This document shows positions 24,645 to 36,445 of a stretch of 64,000 nucleotides of DNA, one piece after another. The notes beneath the pieces are model-generated. The model worked only from the letters and a program-made list of their open reading frames with translations, had not been told where the DNA came from and did no database searches. Made by a program: the position numbers and the translations under genes. The first letter of the stretch is position 1. Every line of letters starts with the position of its first letter. The DNA lies in NCBI GenBank assembly GCA_963854735.1, contig OY978098.1, positions 1,059,501 through 1,123,500 on the forward strand. Reading direction: 5' to 3'. This DNA comes from Marvania coccoides (taxonomy: Eukaryota > Chlorophyta > Trebouxiophyceae > Chlorellales > Chlorellaceae).

Positions 24645-26512
24645 ATGGCAGCCGCTGCTTCAAGCTCCGCGCTACCTGAATGGCGCAAAAACTTGCTGGA
24701 TATTCCTGAGGACCAACGATGCAAAACGCAGCGCGACTTGGTGCGTTCAATCGAGCTGTATGAAACTTTGATCTAACAACAAGAAATTGTCAGGCGCACT
24801 CCGCCTCTGGCGGACCTGATTCGACAAAACGAGTCCGGCACGGTCATTATAGACAACACGATGCGAATTGTGCTGTCTCTCCTGGAGCTGGAGTCCCTAT
24901 CATTTAGCAACGACTACCTCGCTTTGGTCTCCATAGAGGAATACGAAGCTGCACTGGGACCCTATGCCATTCCTGCCGCCGCAACCGAACTGGGCCGTCT
25001 CGTTGTCCCGTCGGTCGTTACCAAGCGACACTTAACACAAGGTGCCGTCTTATTTTTATGGCCTGCTATTCTGAGTTCAAAAATGCCCAGCAGCCGTAGG
25101 CCTGAGCGCCCAGAGTTTTGGGCAAATGCTTTGGAGAACATTCAGCGAGCCTTGGAGCGGCTGCAGGGCAGCGGCGGTGTTGCCGCTCTTTTTGCGCGTT
25201 GGGGCACGCGCCTGACTGTTAAAGACCTGCTGGCGCTGGTAAAATTCACCCGAATGTTCTTTCTGCTGGAAGCTGACGCCTCGGCGGGGAACTTTGCGCG
25301 TCCTGGCACCCGTGCTGCTGTTCAACGCTTTTATTACAACTTGTCAGACGAATTCGAAGAGCTGTGCTGGTATTATTGGGCAAAAGTGGGGTCTGTTGAG
25401 AAATTAGCATTCCGCACAGATAGCCCTGGCGCTATTAAAGGCTTGCCTGTGCAAACTAGGAGTTTCATGATGCGCAAGGCCATGCTGGCTGCAGAAAATT
25501 TCACAGTGCGTGACCCCTATATCATGGCATGCTGCTTCTCTGACCTGGCGTCTGCCGCAATGACGTCTGGCGAATGGCGTTATTCTGAAGTAGAATCGTT
25601 TATTGACCGTGCTAAACTAGCAGAGGCTGGATGCAAAAAGTGGAGGCCGATGATCTTTCGGAAAGGCGGTTATTACGCTCTTATGAAAGCCGTAGAGGGC
25701 AATTTAGCCCGCGCTCGGTAGCTCAAACCAACGGGTTATAAAAGCGGTGTTTGGAATTCTGCCGACATGGAGTTGGGAGAAATGATTGAGGAGCACGAGC
25801 GCACGGGCATGCAGGACCGCAGGAATTGCGCAACTTGTGGCCGGAACAGCCGAGACTTAAAATGCTGTGCAGGGGTACGTCATGATGTTCATGCTGGGTT
25901 ACTTCAAGTTCTCAATGCAATTTTTTTCAACGTCTTCATTTTACCTCTCCAAATGCAGTGTCAACAAGCTGGTATTGCTCAGTGGCGTGCCAGAAAGCCA
26001 ACCGGAAGACCCACAAAAGAGCCTGTAAGGAAGCTGCAGCAGCTACGGTAAAGCCTGCCTGAGGCGCTCTTCTGCGTGGGCTTGCTCAAATGCTTATAAT
26101 GCGCCTGCGTTTTTCTTTTATCGCATGCGTGTTTTGCGGATCGGAAAACCATCCGAAGCACTTTTCCTTGTAGATTTTAATTCAAGCTTGGTTTTTTTTT
26201 TTTTTTTTTTTTTTTTAAGGAACACAATCCTGAGAGTCTGGCAGAAGCAGTGGTAACATCTCTACTCGTCAATACTTTTGCGAGACTTGGGGGTGCTGAT
26301 GAAAGAGAGGGATGGGTGCTGAGCAGCCGCTTAAACCGTAACGTCACAGTCCCGTCAGGAATATGGCGGTTAAATGCGGACATTTTCATGGTCTCCGCAG
26401 CGCTGGCAAAATACGAAGCTTCCCAGCAGCAGTTCATGGGCCCCTGGCAGGCCTACACGCTCCGTAGAAGACAGCCCAAGCGGTACAACCGAGAGGTACA
26501 AAAAAACGGTTG
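24645..26512 (+). pseudogene. Damaged MYND zinc-finger gene (two in-frame stops, one frameshift)
   Basis: From ATG 24645 one frame runs about 410 codons. It is interrupted by TAA at 24774-24776 and TAG at 25719-25721; protein-like sequence continues in the same frame after each stop (YETLI-stop-QQEIVRR; LARAR-stop-LKPTGYKSG). It then enters a MYND finger: CATCGRNSRDLKCCAG, donor GTACGT at 25875, acceptor at 25958, then a Cys codon. The rest of the finger (WYCSVACQKANRKTHKRAC) is one base out of frame, with 8 instead of 9 nt between that Cys and TGG. A donor at about 26049 and an acceptor after a T25 run (26192-26216) lead to a final exon (EHNPESLAEAVVTSLL to QKNG-stop). MYND fingers mediate protein contacts. 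Family function is unknown. Either this is a decaying copy or some lesions are sequence errors. Confidence 0.7.
26192..26216 (+). repeat. T25 run forming an intron polypyrimidine tract
   Basis: Twenty-five T residues directly followed by the acceptor aag before the last exon of the MYND-gene remnant. Confidence 0.9.
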
Positions 26513-26582
26513 AAAAGTTTTCGGCTGTCCGAAAAACCACAAACAAATTAAGTTATTAATTATAATTTATTTAGCAACAAAT

Positions 26583-29500
26583 ATGGTGCGGCGCAAAGCC
26601 ACCGACCAGGCGCTCACCGTGCCGGTGTTGCTCAATGAAGCGCAGCGAGCCTCTGCCAGCGGGCATCTGCGCTACGCGAAAGTCATGTGGGACCTGGCTG
26701 CCGAGGATGCGGATGACACGCTGCAGCAGCTGGTGTTTGCAATGAAGCTGTTCATGACGGTGCCCGAGGTGCGAAGTGATGTCTAATTTGTTCGCGTTTG
26801 TTGGCCCCGATCTTCGCCTCGCACCCCGCCAAACCACCCCCCAATTCCCCCCAACCGCACAGAAAACAATCTACCAGGACCGCGTGCTGCGGTTCATCGC
26901 CACGTTCGCCAGCGTGGTCAAGTCTCAGGGGCAGCTAGAGTTCATCGAGGCGCTGCTGGCCGCGCTGGTCCCTCTCTCGCTCGCCAAGGACCCCGCGGCG
27001 CGGTGGCGCGTGTGCCAGCTGGTGCACTGCATCATGCAGTCCCTCCCGGGGGAGGCTGACATCTCAGACGAAGCCGCTGACGATGTGCAGGAGGCGATGC
27101 TGGCGAGACTGGAGGACGCCAAGCCCAATGTGCGTGCAGCTGCCGCGCGCGCCCTGGCCCGGCTCCCCCTTCCTGACGACGATGGAGACTTCCGGGACTG
27201 CCCCGTCACCACCGCCCTGCTGCGCCTGTTGTCTTCAGACAGAGTAAAGGAGGTTCGCAAAGCGGTGCTGGCGTCGCTCCCTTCTGCGCCTGCCACGCAC
27301 GCCACGCTGTTGGACCGCACCCGCGACGAGTCGGATGACGTCCGCAAGATGGCCTACCTGGCAGTGGCTGAGAAGGTCAGATTGGAGATGCTGGGGACAG
27401 GGGCGGGCGCCACGCTGCTGCGGCGGGGGCTGTCAGACCGCGCCCCCGCGGTCTCTGAAGCTGCAGGCACCATGGTGGCAGCGTGGTTGGACGTCGCGTG
27501 CGACGGCGAGCCGCTGGCGCTGCTGCGGTGGCTGGAGCCGGAGCGGCACCCCGAGGAAGCGGAGGCTGCGCTGCGGGCGCTCATCGCCTCCGGCCGCCTC
27601 AGCGCGCCCCAGATCGGCAAGCTGGCAGGCGAGGAGAAGCTGGGCCTGCGCGCCGACTTCAGCAAGCCATCGTCGCTCGACGCCGGCCAAGGCGAGGATG
27701 GTCCAGAGGGCGTTGCCTCCAGCGCTTTGATGACTCCAGAGCAGGCGCTGTTCTGGCGGGTGGTGTGCGAGTGCCTGGCCACGGAAGCCACATCTAAGGG
27801 GCTGGCTGCGGCCAACGCGGGCGGCGCCAACGCCAGCATTGAGGCTGCAGCTGCTGCGGACCGCTTGGAGGCGCTGGAGGCCGCCCTGCCTGGGTCAGTG
27901 GAAGAAATGGTGGGGGTGATCGCTGTGCACGCGGCTGGAGGGGTGGACTGCCGGTTCGCCACCGCGCAGCTCATGGCTCTGGCTGCCCGCAGCATGGACT
28001 TCACAGATGCCACGGGGCGGCGGGCGGCAGCGGGGCTGCTGCACCAGCTGCTGGCGTCCCCGCAGGCGTGGGAGGCGGCGGCGGCAGAGGAGGGCGGGGT
28101 GTGGATGGAGGCGGTGGGGCTGCTGGCGAGGAAAGTTCACGCTGCGCCTGCTGAGCTTTCTGACGCTATGTTGGCCACGCTGGGCATGATGAACGCCTCC
28201 CACGCCTTCGCTGGCACGGGCGCCTCCCCCGCTGCTCCCGCAGCGCACCTGCACGCCCTGCGCACCGCGGCGCTGCTGCTGGAGGCGCTGCCGACGGCCC
28301 GCCCTGCGGTGCAGTCGCCTTGCGCCTTCACCCTGGCCGACCTGGTGAACAACGTCATCCTGCCGGGGGTGGAACACCCTACCGATGCCGTGCGCCGGGA
28401 GGCAGTGCGCTGCCTTGGGCTGTACTGCCTTCTCGACGGCATTCCCACCCCGCTGGGCGCCCACCTCCCGGTCCTTCGTGCCTGCCTGGCCTCCCCCGCG
28501 CAGCCCCTGCGCGTGCGCACCGTCGCCGCGCAGGCGCTGGGAGATCTGGCGCTGCAGCGCGGCGCCAAAGCCCTCGACGGGCTGCTGGCTGTGGAGGCTG
28601 CAGCAATAGTCAACGGAAGCAACGCCGCCTCTAGCGAGAGTGCGGGGCCGATCGTGGACCTGCTGCTGAACGCGATGCGGTGGTGGGAGGACGCGTTTGC
28701 GTCCGCCACGGGCCCCCGCAAGGCGCGCCGCGGCCGCGCCGGCCCTGCGGCGGCAGCGGAAGTTGAGGACTTGGCTGCCCTGGGTTCCGCTGTCACCGAG
28801 GCACTGGTGCGCCTGGTGGCGGTCAACGAGTTCCGCCAGGCCACGGATGAGCGGCGCGGAGAGGTGAGCGCGCTGGAGGACGGCGAGGTGCTGCGCCTGC
28901 TGGTGGCGCTGCTGCTGCTCCACTTTGACGTCACCACGCAGCCCGCTGCCCGCGTGCGGCAGTGCCTGGCCGTCTTCTTCGAGCGCTTCGCGGGGCTTTC
29001 CATGACCAGTCAACAGTATCTGGCCACCGCGGTGCTCCCCGCGGCGCGCACCGCGGCAGCGGAGGACATTGCGGCGGGGCGGAAGACCGCTGCTGCCGGC
29101 GCTGTCGCCCCCCAGGTGGTGCGCTTCTGCCTGCAGCTGCTGCAGATCCCGCTGACGGGGGCAGAAGGCAAGTACGAGCCCCTGGGGCACGAGCCCCTGG
29201 CGGAGCTGGTGATGGGAGAGGTGCTGGGGTGCGCCTGTCGGTCGGGAGTGCCCAAGCCCTACCTGGCGGCGCTGTGCAAGCTGCCGCTGGCGTTGCCCAT
29301 GTACGATGCGGGAGAAGACACCAGGGTGAGCCCCCAATTTTAGCCAACATATTTTTGTTGCTTTTAAATGCGTTTTCCCCTCCCCCGCTTCTTTAACCTC
29401 CCAGGCAGAGTTTCAGAACATCACGTGCGCTATTTGCTACAAATATTGAGCCCCTTTTTTAATGTTTTTTTCTTCTTCTTTTTTCGTGCAGGAAACGATG

Positions 29501-30193
29501 GTGCGCATCCAGGTGTACGCCACCCGCGCCGCGGAGGCGCTGACCGACCGCGCCATGCAGAAAGACTTGGCTGCCACTGTGGAGCGGTACTCGGCTGCCT
29601 TGGGCATGGCTTCGCCAGAGCTCAGCGAGGAGCAGGTGACAGCGCTGCTGGCGGGCATCAAGGCCCACGTGGACGCCTTCTGCTCCGGCTTCCCCATGCC
29701 TTTTGGGGAAGGAGAAGAAGAAAGCAGCAGCAAGGCCGCCGGCGGTGGCGGGCGGGCGGCGGTCAAGGCGCGGGGCCGCGGCGGTCGCGCTGCTGCCGCT
29801 CTGGCGTCGTCGTCTTCCTCGGATGAGGACAGCAGCGAGGACGAGGAGGAGGGTGGTGCGACGGCGGCTGGGCGGGGGAGGACGCAGGCCAGGCGAGCAG
29901 CGCCCACCCGAGCTGCCAAGCCTGCGACCTTGGCAGAATCGGACTCTTCTGAAGATGAGGGCAATGTGCCGCAAATGCCGCCCTCCGATAGCACGTCTGA
30001 GGAGGAAAGCAGCAGCAGCGACGAAGAAAGCGAGAATGAGGAGTCGGCAGGCCCCAACGAGACGTGGCAGCAAGGGGAGGCGGATGAAGAGCGGGAGAAC
30101 GCGGTGGCGTCGGCCAGGAAGGCCAGGAGGTCGTCCATCGCCAGCGTGGCGGCGTTGAGAGAAGCGCTGAAAGAGAACGCCCGCATCTCGTAA
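26583..30193 (+). CDS. NCAPG: Condensin complex subunit 3 (CAP-G)
   Basis: Three exons (26583-26768, 26863-29325, 29492-30193) encode 1,116 residues, the usual size for CAP-G. It is an alpha-solenoid of HEAT repeats: YQDRVLRFIATFASVV, RWRVCQLVHCIMQSLP, ARLEDAKPNVRAAAARALARL, SDRVKEVRKAVLASLP, TRDESDDVRKMAYLAVAEKV. The Cnd3 C-terminal region follows (ADLVNNVILPGVEHPTDAVR, VRQCLAVFFERFAGLS). The tail (about residues 960-1116) is low-complexity and acidic, rich in Ser/Glu/Asp with a basic patch, a probable phosphorylated region. CAP-G pairs with CAP-H and CAP-D2 on the SMC2/4 ring and binds DNA during mitotic chromosome compaction. Exon 2 is a single 2.46-kb block. Stop TAA. Confidence 0.9.
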
Positions 30194-30400
30194 TTTGGGA
30201 GGCAGCGCAAGCTTGAACTGCTTAAACTTCTCCTCGTTGTTGTTTGTTTGTATTTTTTGTGACTCTTTGTGTGCAACCCATGACGATTTTTTTTCTTTTT
30301 ATGACATGACTGACGCCGACGAAAAAGTGCGGCTTGATTCCTACTAATTTATTGTTTTTTTAATGCACAAAAAATAAGCAAATAAAATAATACGTATCTA

Positions 30401-31576
30401 TTAACTAGTAGCGCTCTCAGCAGGGGCGGCAATCGTGCCAGGAATGGCTGCCTGGGCCGCTGCTGCTGCCGCCGCCACTGCCCCTGCATCCCTCCCTTCA
30501 AACACTAGTTTCACCCGGTACTGTAGCTGCTCTTCGGGGTGATTCAGATCAAACTGCGTGTTGGGGTAGCTCCCAATGCGCACCTTGGGGAACGCAGCGG
30601 CAATTTCGCCCAGGGGCTGCGCCAGATCGCCCTCCCCGCTGCTTGAAAACAGGCTCACGGTGCTGGCGGCGACGGCCCCCTTGAAGCGGTGCTTGTGCTC
30701 TTCGATCATAGACTGAAATAGGCGCGGGATTCCAGGGAGAATGTGCACGTTGCCGCCAACCACGGCCAGCGGCACCCACAAATTATCGGTCACCAAGACT
30801 TCGCAGGGAGTGGGCAACTTGGCCATGCGCAGCCGCGATTCGTTGAGCTCCAGCCCTCGGGCGTCGTAGTGAGCCTGCATGCGCTCCACCGTGGGCTGGT
30901 GCAGCTCGACGGTGAGCCCCAAAGCAGCCGCGATGCTGTCGTAGCTGCACAGAATGTATAACAGGAAGGGAGGGGGAAAATAAGCATTGGGTGGGCATGA
31001 AGGTACTACAAAAAGACACTTGCGTGATATCGTCATGCGTCGGCCCTGCATGTACGTGAAGAAGAAAATTCGCGTGAGCACTCATGCCGGGAATAACTAT
31101 CTACAGCAGCTGCTCCCTCAACACCAGCCAACCGCACCTATTCCGCCGCTCGTGAACACAAATCCGTTTGGCCCCACGCGTTCCCTGAGCCGCAGCACCG
31201 TGGCGGCGATGTCTTCAGCGTCATCGGGAACCATCTCTACTCGCACCAAATCCACGCCTCTGCTGTGCAGCAGCTTGGCCAGCCACGGGGTGTTGGAGTC
31301 ACTGATGGATCCATTCAAAATTTCGTCGCCAATGACCATGAACGCTGCAGCGGGTGGGGCGACGGAGGCGGCAGCGGCTGCGGACGTGGCGGTGAGCGTT
31401 CGGGACTGCGTTTTGTTGCCGAAAGGGGTGCATTTGGCAAAGGTACTTGAAGTCATAGACAATGGGCTGCCATAAGAGGCTCCTTTGGTTGGTAAAGAGG
31501 CAGGTGAGAAGAGCCTACTCATTGCTGAAGTGGTGGGCAGCAGTGACATTCGAGGCAGTGTTCGCATCCAAGCCAT
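30401..31576 (-). CDS. Molybdopterin-binding-domain protein (CinA/FLAD1 N-domain like)
   Basis: Three exons (31576-31138, 31045-31018, 30944-30401) encode 336 residues. The MoCF_biosynth fold is recognised by GDEILNGSISDSNTPWLAKL, then TSGGIGPTHDDIT, then TPCEVLVTDNLWVPLAVVGGNVHILPGIP. These are the substrate-binding loops in MoaB/MogA, CinA and the N-domain of eukaryotic FAD synthase. The second exon is only 28 nt and carries the GPTHDD motif. Its donor is ambiguous (cGTGT); only the downstream GT keeps frame and inserts QV before YDSIAAALG. No PAPS-reductase (FAD synthase) domain follows, so FAD synthesis is not implied. The first ~60 residues are Ser/Arg-rich and could be an organelle presequence (inference). 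Stop TAA. Confidence 0.78.
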
Positions 31577-31845
31577 CGTATGTGGTGTCACAGTAATAAG
31601 GTATATTGGTTTTTTTTGTTTCAGGGACGCTCGAAGCCACATTTTTCTCGGGGGTTTTCGGGGTTTCGGTTGCCAGCCTTTCCTCAATATTTTCGCATTC
31701 GCAGGTGCTCCAGCGTTTATGTTATTTAATATTGATTTGTGAACAATCAAACACCCCGCAGATCAGTCCCACGTATCAAAATATTTAAACTTTCTGGTTC
31801 ATCAAATTTTGATCAAACAGGCCAGCGGCAGCAGAAGCAGTCATC
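31577..31845. other. Divergent promoter region (MoCF-domain gene and OST48)
   Basis: 269 bp between two ATGs on opposite strands. It has a T-rich patch but no identifiable core motif. Confidence 0.35.
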
Positions 31846-33212
31846 ATGGGGCTTTCCCGGCCAATGGCAAAGCTGTTTGCCATCGGCGTGTGTGTGGCGG
31901 TGATGGGTGCGGGATCGGTGTTTGCAGAGGGCAGCAATGTCTTGGTGCTGCTCGACAGCTTGGACATGCAGCAAACGCACAGCAACTTCCTGCAGAGCAT
32001 AAAATCCAAAGGCTTCAACGTGGAGGTTGCATCGGCGGACACCAAGAGCATCAAGCTCAACGATTGGGACGAATGGTTGTTTGACAAGCTGGTGATCTTT
32101 GGTGGCAAGAGCAGTGAGTTTAATATTTCCTCTTTCACACGCCTTTGCACACCTTCCATCCCATCGACCTCGTATCTCACCCCACACTCCCCATCCCTCA
32201 TTTCCCAGAGCTGGGCCCGGGGGTGAAGCCTTCAACTATCAAAGATTTTTTCAATGCCGGCCACGACGTCTTCCTGGCGCTCAGCGAGGACGCCACCACG
32301 CAGCTGCGCGAGCTGTCCGCAGCTCTGGGAGTGGACGTGTCCCCCGCGGGCACCGCCGTCATCGACCACTTCAGTTTCGACGCCAAACTGGACGGCAAGA
32401 GCGGCAGCCACACCGCCGTCCTTTCCTCCGCCCTCTCCCCCCTCCCTGTGGTGTTTAGCTCCGGCACCCAGGGCCCCGTAGCATTCAAGGGCGTCGGTCT
32501 GTCGGTCTCTCCTGACTCAGAGACCGCTTTCCATGCTGTGACCGGCTCTTCCACCGCCTACGCCGGCCCTCCTGGTAAACCCGCTCCCCCTAAAGCCCCG
32601 CTGGCCGGCAAAGCCCTGGGGCTGGTGACGCTGGTGCAGGGGCGCAATGGCGCGCGCGTGGCGGTGTCTGGCTCCACCGCCATGCTCTCCAACGACTTTT
32701 TTGCCGCCGCCGCCGGCAACGCCAAAGTGGGCGCCGACGTCCTCGCGTGGGCGTTCCGACAGCGCGGGGTGCTGCGCGCGGGGCCGCTGCGCCACCGCAT
32801 CATCGGCGGGGAGGTGTCTCCAGCCATTTATCGCGTCAGCGACGACGTGGAGGTGGCGATAGACGTCAAAGAGTGTGGCACTGGCGGGTGCAAGCCCTAC
32901 CAGGCTGACGACGTGCAGCTGGAGTTCACGATGCTGGACCCCCACATCCGCGTCACGCTGACCCCTCTGGGCAACGGCACGTTTGCTGCGGCGGTTAAAA
33001 TTCCCGACGTGTACGGCGTGTTCAAGTGGGTGCTGGAGTACCGCAGACCGGGGTACTCGTGGCTGAGCGAGGTGCTGACGGTGCCGGTGCGACCGTTCCG
33101 GCACCACGAGTACGAGCGGTTCATCGTGCAGGCCTACCCTTACTATGCCGCCACTGCGTCAATGGCGGCGGGATTTTTCGCGGTGGGCTTCCTGTTCATG
33201 TACTCGAGATGA
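31846..33212 (+). CDS. OST48: Oligosaccharyltransferase 48-kDa subunit (OST48/Wbp1)
   Basis: Two exons (31846-32113, 32209-33212) give 423 residues. An N-terminal signal sequence (KLFAIGVCVAVMGAGSVFA) precedes the luminal Wbp1 domain: NVLVLLDSLDMQQTHSNFLQ, then WLFDKLVIFGGKS, then the GIFT-like region ending with FFAAAAGNAKVGADVLAWAF. The C-terminal part has the conserved DDVQLEFTMLDPHIRVTL and IPDVYGVFKWVLEYRRPGYSWL. A single membrane helix (YYAATASMAAGFFAVGFLFMY) ends close to the C-terminus, SR-stop. The subunit is part of the ER complex that transfers the lipid-linked glycan to Asn in N-glycosylation. Stop TGA. Confidence 0.96.
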
Positions 33213-33492
33213 TGAATCGTGTGGAGCTGAAGAACTGCCGGATGTAGAACTTCTGAGGGGTATTATATATATTTTTTTGGTATTTTTTTTTGAAGATGTA
33301 AGCGTGATGTATTATTCGGATAAACATCCTGAAAAAACGCCCTGAAAAACATTGAATACATCCTGAAAAACATGCAGAAAAACATTGAATTAACGGAAAA
33401 CATTGAAAAACATTCCGACGACGAAATTTGTATATTTTATAAACAAACGTATTAAAATTAATTTTAGCATATTTTCGAATGCTAGATGCACT
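33213..33492. repeat. Spacer with degenerate AACATTGAA minisatellite
   Basis: Between OST48 and the lipase gene, positions about 33325-33415 contain five to six imperfect copies of a CCTGAAAAACATTGAA-like unit of variable spacing. No coding signal. Confidence 0.6.
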
Positions 33493-36035
33493 ATGTTTGC
33501 CCTGTTGAGGGCAGGTGCGAGAGAAAAGCTCGCCAAAAAATATATGATGAAAAATCCTTTGACACAAGTCTTGGCGGGTTTTCTGGTCCTGCTGGGCTGT
33601 CTGAGAGCTTTTTCAAACGCCATAGGAGAATGGGTCTCAACCGGAGTTCTTGGGGCTGCAGAAGAGAGCACAAAGGTGGGTTTGGTTTCGATCAATCAAC
33701 AAGAGGCAAAGCACCGCGTTTATTTCTTCGCAAAAAGAGCGAGCCCTCTTTCCAACCACCTGCCCCTGGCCAACCCGCAGAGCGTCGTACGGGGCTGGTT
33801 TGCCACGGGTGGCAGCTACGTCGACAGTTTCAGCGCCTTTGTCCTGTCGGTGACCCGCCGCGAGCGGTGGGGCCGGGCCCGCCGACGAGAGCGCGCAGCG
33901 CGCAGCGCTGTATGGCAGGAGTGGTGGAACAGCCCCCGCGGAACATTTAACGCTCTGCTGGAGCGAGAAGGCCTCTCAGGAGCAGCAGCGGAAGCGGAGG
34001 AGGAAGCAGGGACCAGCAATGCTGGCAACGGCAGCGCCAGCAGCTCTGACGCAGCAGCGGTGGTGGTAAAGAAAAGGAAATGGGGGGTTTGGCGGCACAC
34101 CGACCTCCCGCCCCCTCCCCAAGGCCGCCCCGCTCTCCAACGGGGCTCTGTGCTGTTCAACTCCACCGCTGCCGCCTCCCCCCTCATGCAGTCGGAAGCT
34201 CGGCGGGGGCTGATCGAGGACGCGCGCTTCGGCGCTGAGCTGGGCATCGACAAGGCGTTTGAGTGGCTGCGGTGGGGCACGCGCAAGGCGTTCTTCCTGG
34301 AGAAGCTGCCGCCCCCGCCGGTGGCACAGCTGGCAGACACCCCGCGCCGTCTGCAGGCGCGGCGCAGGGCGGGCGGCAGGCGCTGGGAGGACCTCCACAT
34401 GTTCACCGCCTCTGACGCAATTCTAAGAGCGGGTTACCCCCTCGAGGAGCACACTGTGAGTTGAACGATTTTCAATTGCTGTATTCATTTGTATTTTGTG
34501 CGTTTTCTCTTTCTTTTTATACGGCTGACAATGTCATTTCATACACACCGTATTTTGAACCGCCTTCTTTCTTTCTTTGCTCCTCTGGTATCATCCAGAT
34601 CACCACCAGCGATGGCTACCTGCTGCAGATGCACCGCATTCCCCGCCGCGGCTGCCGCGAGGTGGCGGTCTTCCAGCACGGCGTGCTCGACACCGCGCTG
34701 GGGTGGGTGGCCGGGGGGATGGGCGGCTCCGCTGCCCTGGGAGCCCACGACGCTGGATTTGACGTGTGGCTGCTCAACACTCGCGCCAACCCTCCCCGGG
34801 TGAATACCCGCTTCGATAAACGGGGCGCGCGGTACTGGCACTACTCTGCAAACGAGCTGGCGCTGTGCGACCTGCCGGCGCAGCTGGACCTCATTCATAG
34901 CATAAAAATGTTGGAGCTGGGGGCGCCGGGGGCGGCGGCAGCGCAGCGGGGCGGTGGCGGGGGGGGAGGTGCGCGGAATGGCATGCGGCACAGCTTTAGC
35001 GCTGCGGGGTTTGCGGCAGCGCCAGCCGCAGCAGCAGCAGGTACGCTAGCAGGGGTGGGCGGGGACGGGGGTCCTATTGCAGAGTCGGAGCTGGTGGGCG
35101 GAGGAGAACGCAAAACTGAGGCGGGGAGCTTCTCAACGACAGCATCAGGAGCTGCGCCGCCGTCACCGCTGCGCCGAGCTCTCAGCGAGAGCCTGGTGGG
35201 CGACGCAGAAGCGCCGCTGCCGTGCGGGGGCACCTTCCCCGAGCTGGACCTGGTGGAGCCGCCGGAGAGCAGCAGCGGCTGCGCTCTGCCGTACCGCATG
35301 CAAGCCGTCGGCCACTCTCTGGGTGCCGCTTGCCTGCTGATGTACGCAGTGGGGCAGCGGCTGCGGGGGCAGCCCCACCGCCTGCAGCGCCTCATCCTGC
35401 TCTCCCCCGCAGGCTTTCACACCCACATCCCGCTGGCAGTGCGCCCCTGCAAGTACATTTTCCCCGTCATTTTGCGCGGCATGGAACTTTTCCGCCCGGG
35501 GGCAGGGATGGGCCTGCGGGTGCCCTCCCCTGCGCTGCGGTGGCTGACGTTCAAGCTGATGGCGGACGTGGGGCGCTCCCCCGCGGTGCTGGAGCTGTTC
35601 AAGTCTGGCCTCCGCCTGGCCACCAGCGGCGACACCTCCCAGTGGCACGCCGCCATGGCGCTGCCGCACTACGCGCCGCAGGCCATGCCTGCGGTGTCGT
35701 TGCACACCGCGGCGCAGTTCGCGCAGTGGTCCCGGGACGGCGCCTTTCGATTTTTCGACTACGGGTCGGCGGCAAAAAACCGTGAGCACTACGGCGCTGA
35801 GCGGCCGCCCAGCGTGGCGGAGCACTACTCTCTGATAGCGGGTCTCCCCGTGGACCTAGCTGCGGGGTCCTCTGATGGGCTGATTACGCCTGAGAATGTG
35901 CAAGAGCACGCGGAGCACTTGCAGGCAGCGGGGGTGCGCGTGACACTGCGTGGGTTTGACTATGGACACCTGGATTTCACGTTTGGTGTGAGGGAGGAGG
36001 TGGTCAACTTCGTCGTGGCGCGGCTGAGGCAGTGA
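33493..36035 (+). CDS. Alpha/beta-hydrolase (acid-lipase family) membrane-associated lipase
   Basis: Two exons (33493-34455, 34599-36035) encode 799 residues. The long N-terminal region has one hydrophobic segment (TQVLAGFLVLLGCLRAF) and the conserved helix RRGLIEDARFGAELGIDKAF of plant lipases such as At1g18460. The catalytic domain begins ITTSDGYLLQMHRIP (AB-hydrolase-associated lipase region), with the oxyanion segment VAVFQHGVLDTALGWV. The nucleophile elbow is GHSLG, the acid is probably the Asp in SSDGLITPENV, and the His lies in FDYGHLDFTF. An approximately 130-residue low-complexity insert (Gly/Ala/Ser) separates the cap entry from the elbow. Relatives hydrolyse triacylglycerols or steryl esters; the substrate here is not known. 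Stop TGA. Confidence 0.88.
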
Positions 36036-36445
36036 AAAAAGAAAACGTATGCGTTTGAATAATTTTGTTTAGAATGAATTTGATTTGCCTGTGTTAATAA
36101 AAAACTCGTCTGTATGTAACAAAGAATTTTGGTGCGGAGGGCTGTGCCGGTGCTGGGAAGAAGCGCTAGACAGTTATGCATAGTTCTATGTTTAATCGGG
36201 AAAAAAAAGGGGCCCCTGGAAAGTGCGAGAACTGGTGGTCAAAGTCAATCCCGCCGGAGATGACCTGACCAGGTCTCAAGTCTGGCCAACCCAACTGCTA
36301 ATATAATTTCCATTTAGAAAAGAAACAAAAACAACGAAGCGTAATGTATATATAAAACTAAACAACAATTAAATTCAACTTGATTCTAAGACTAATTTTA
36401 TTCAAAATCTTATGACCAAACCATGCCATTCGCCCTCGAAATTAC
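36036..36445. other. 410-bp spacer
   Basis: AT-rich, with no gene or repeat recognised. It separates the lipase stop from the Hv1 start. Confidence 0.4.

Noticed and set aside
24756..24812. A 53-nt intron (GTGCGT...CTAAC...CAG) removing the TAA in the MYND gene
   Set aside because: Sites look good, but 53 nt shifts the frame and destroys the following protein-like sequence.
24645..25721. TAA and TAG as glutamine codons, as in some ulvophycean algae
   Set aside because: TAA ends CAP-G, the MoCF-domain protein, Hv1, SEC24 and the TPR protein, and TAG ends adenylate kinase, RCC1 and the multicopper oxidase, all at expected family lengths. Only one gene has in-frame stops.
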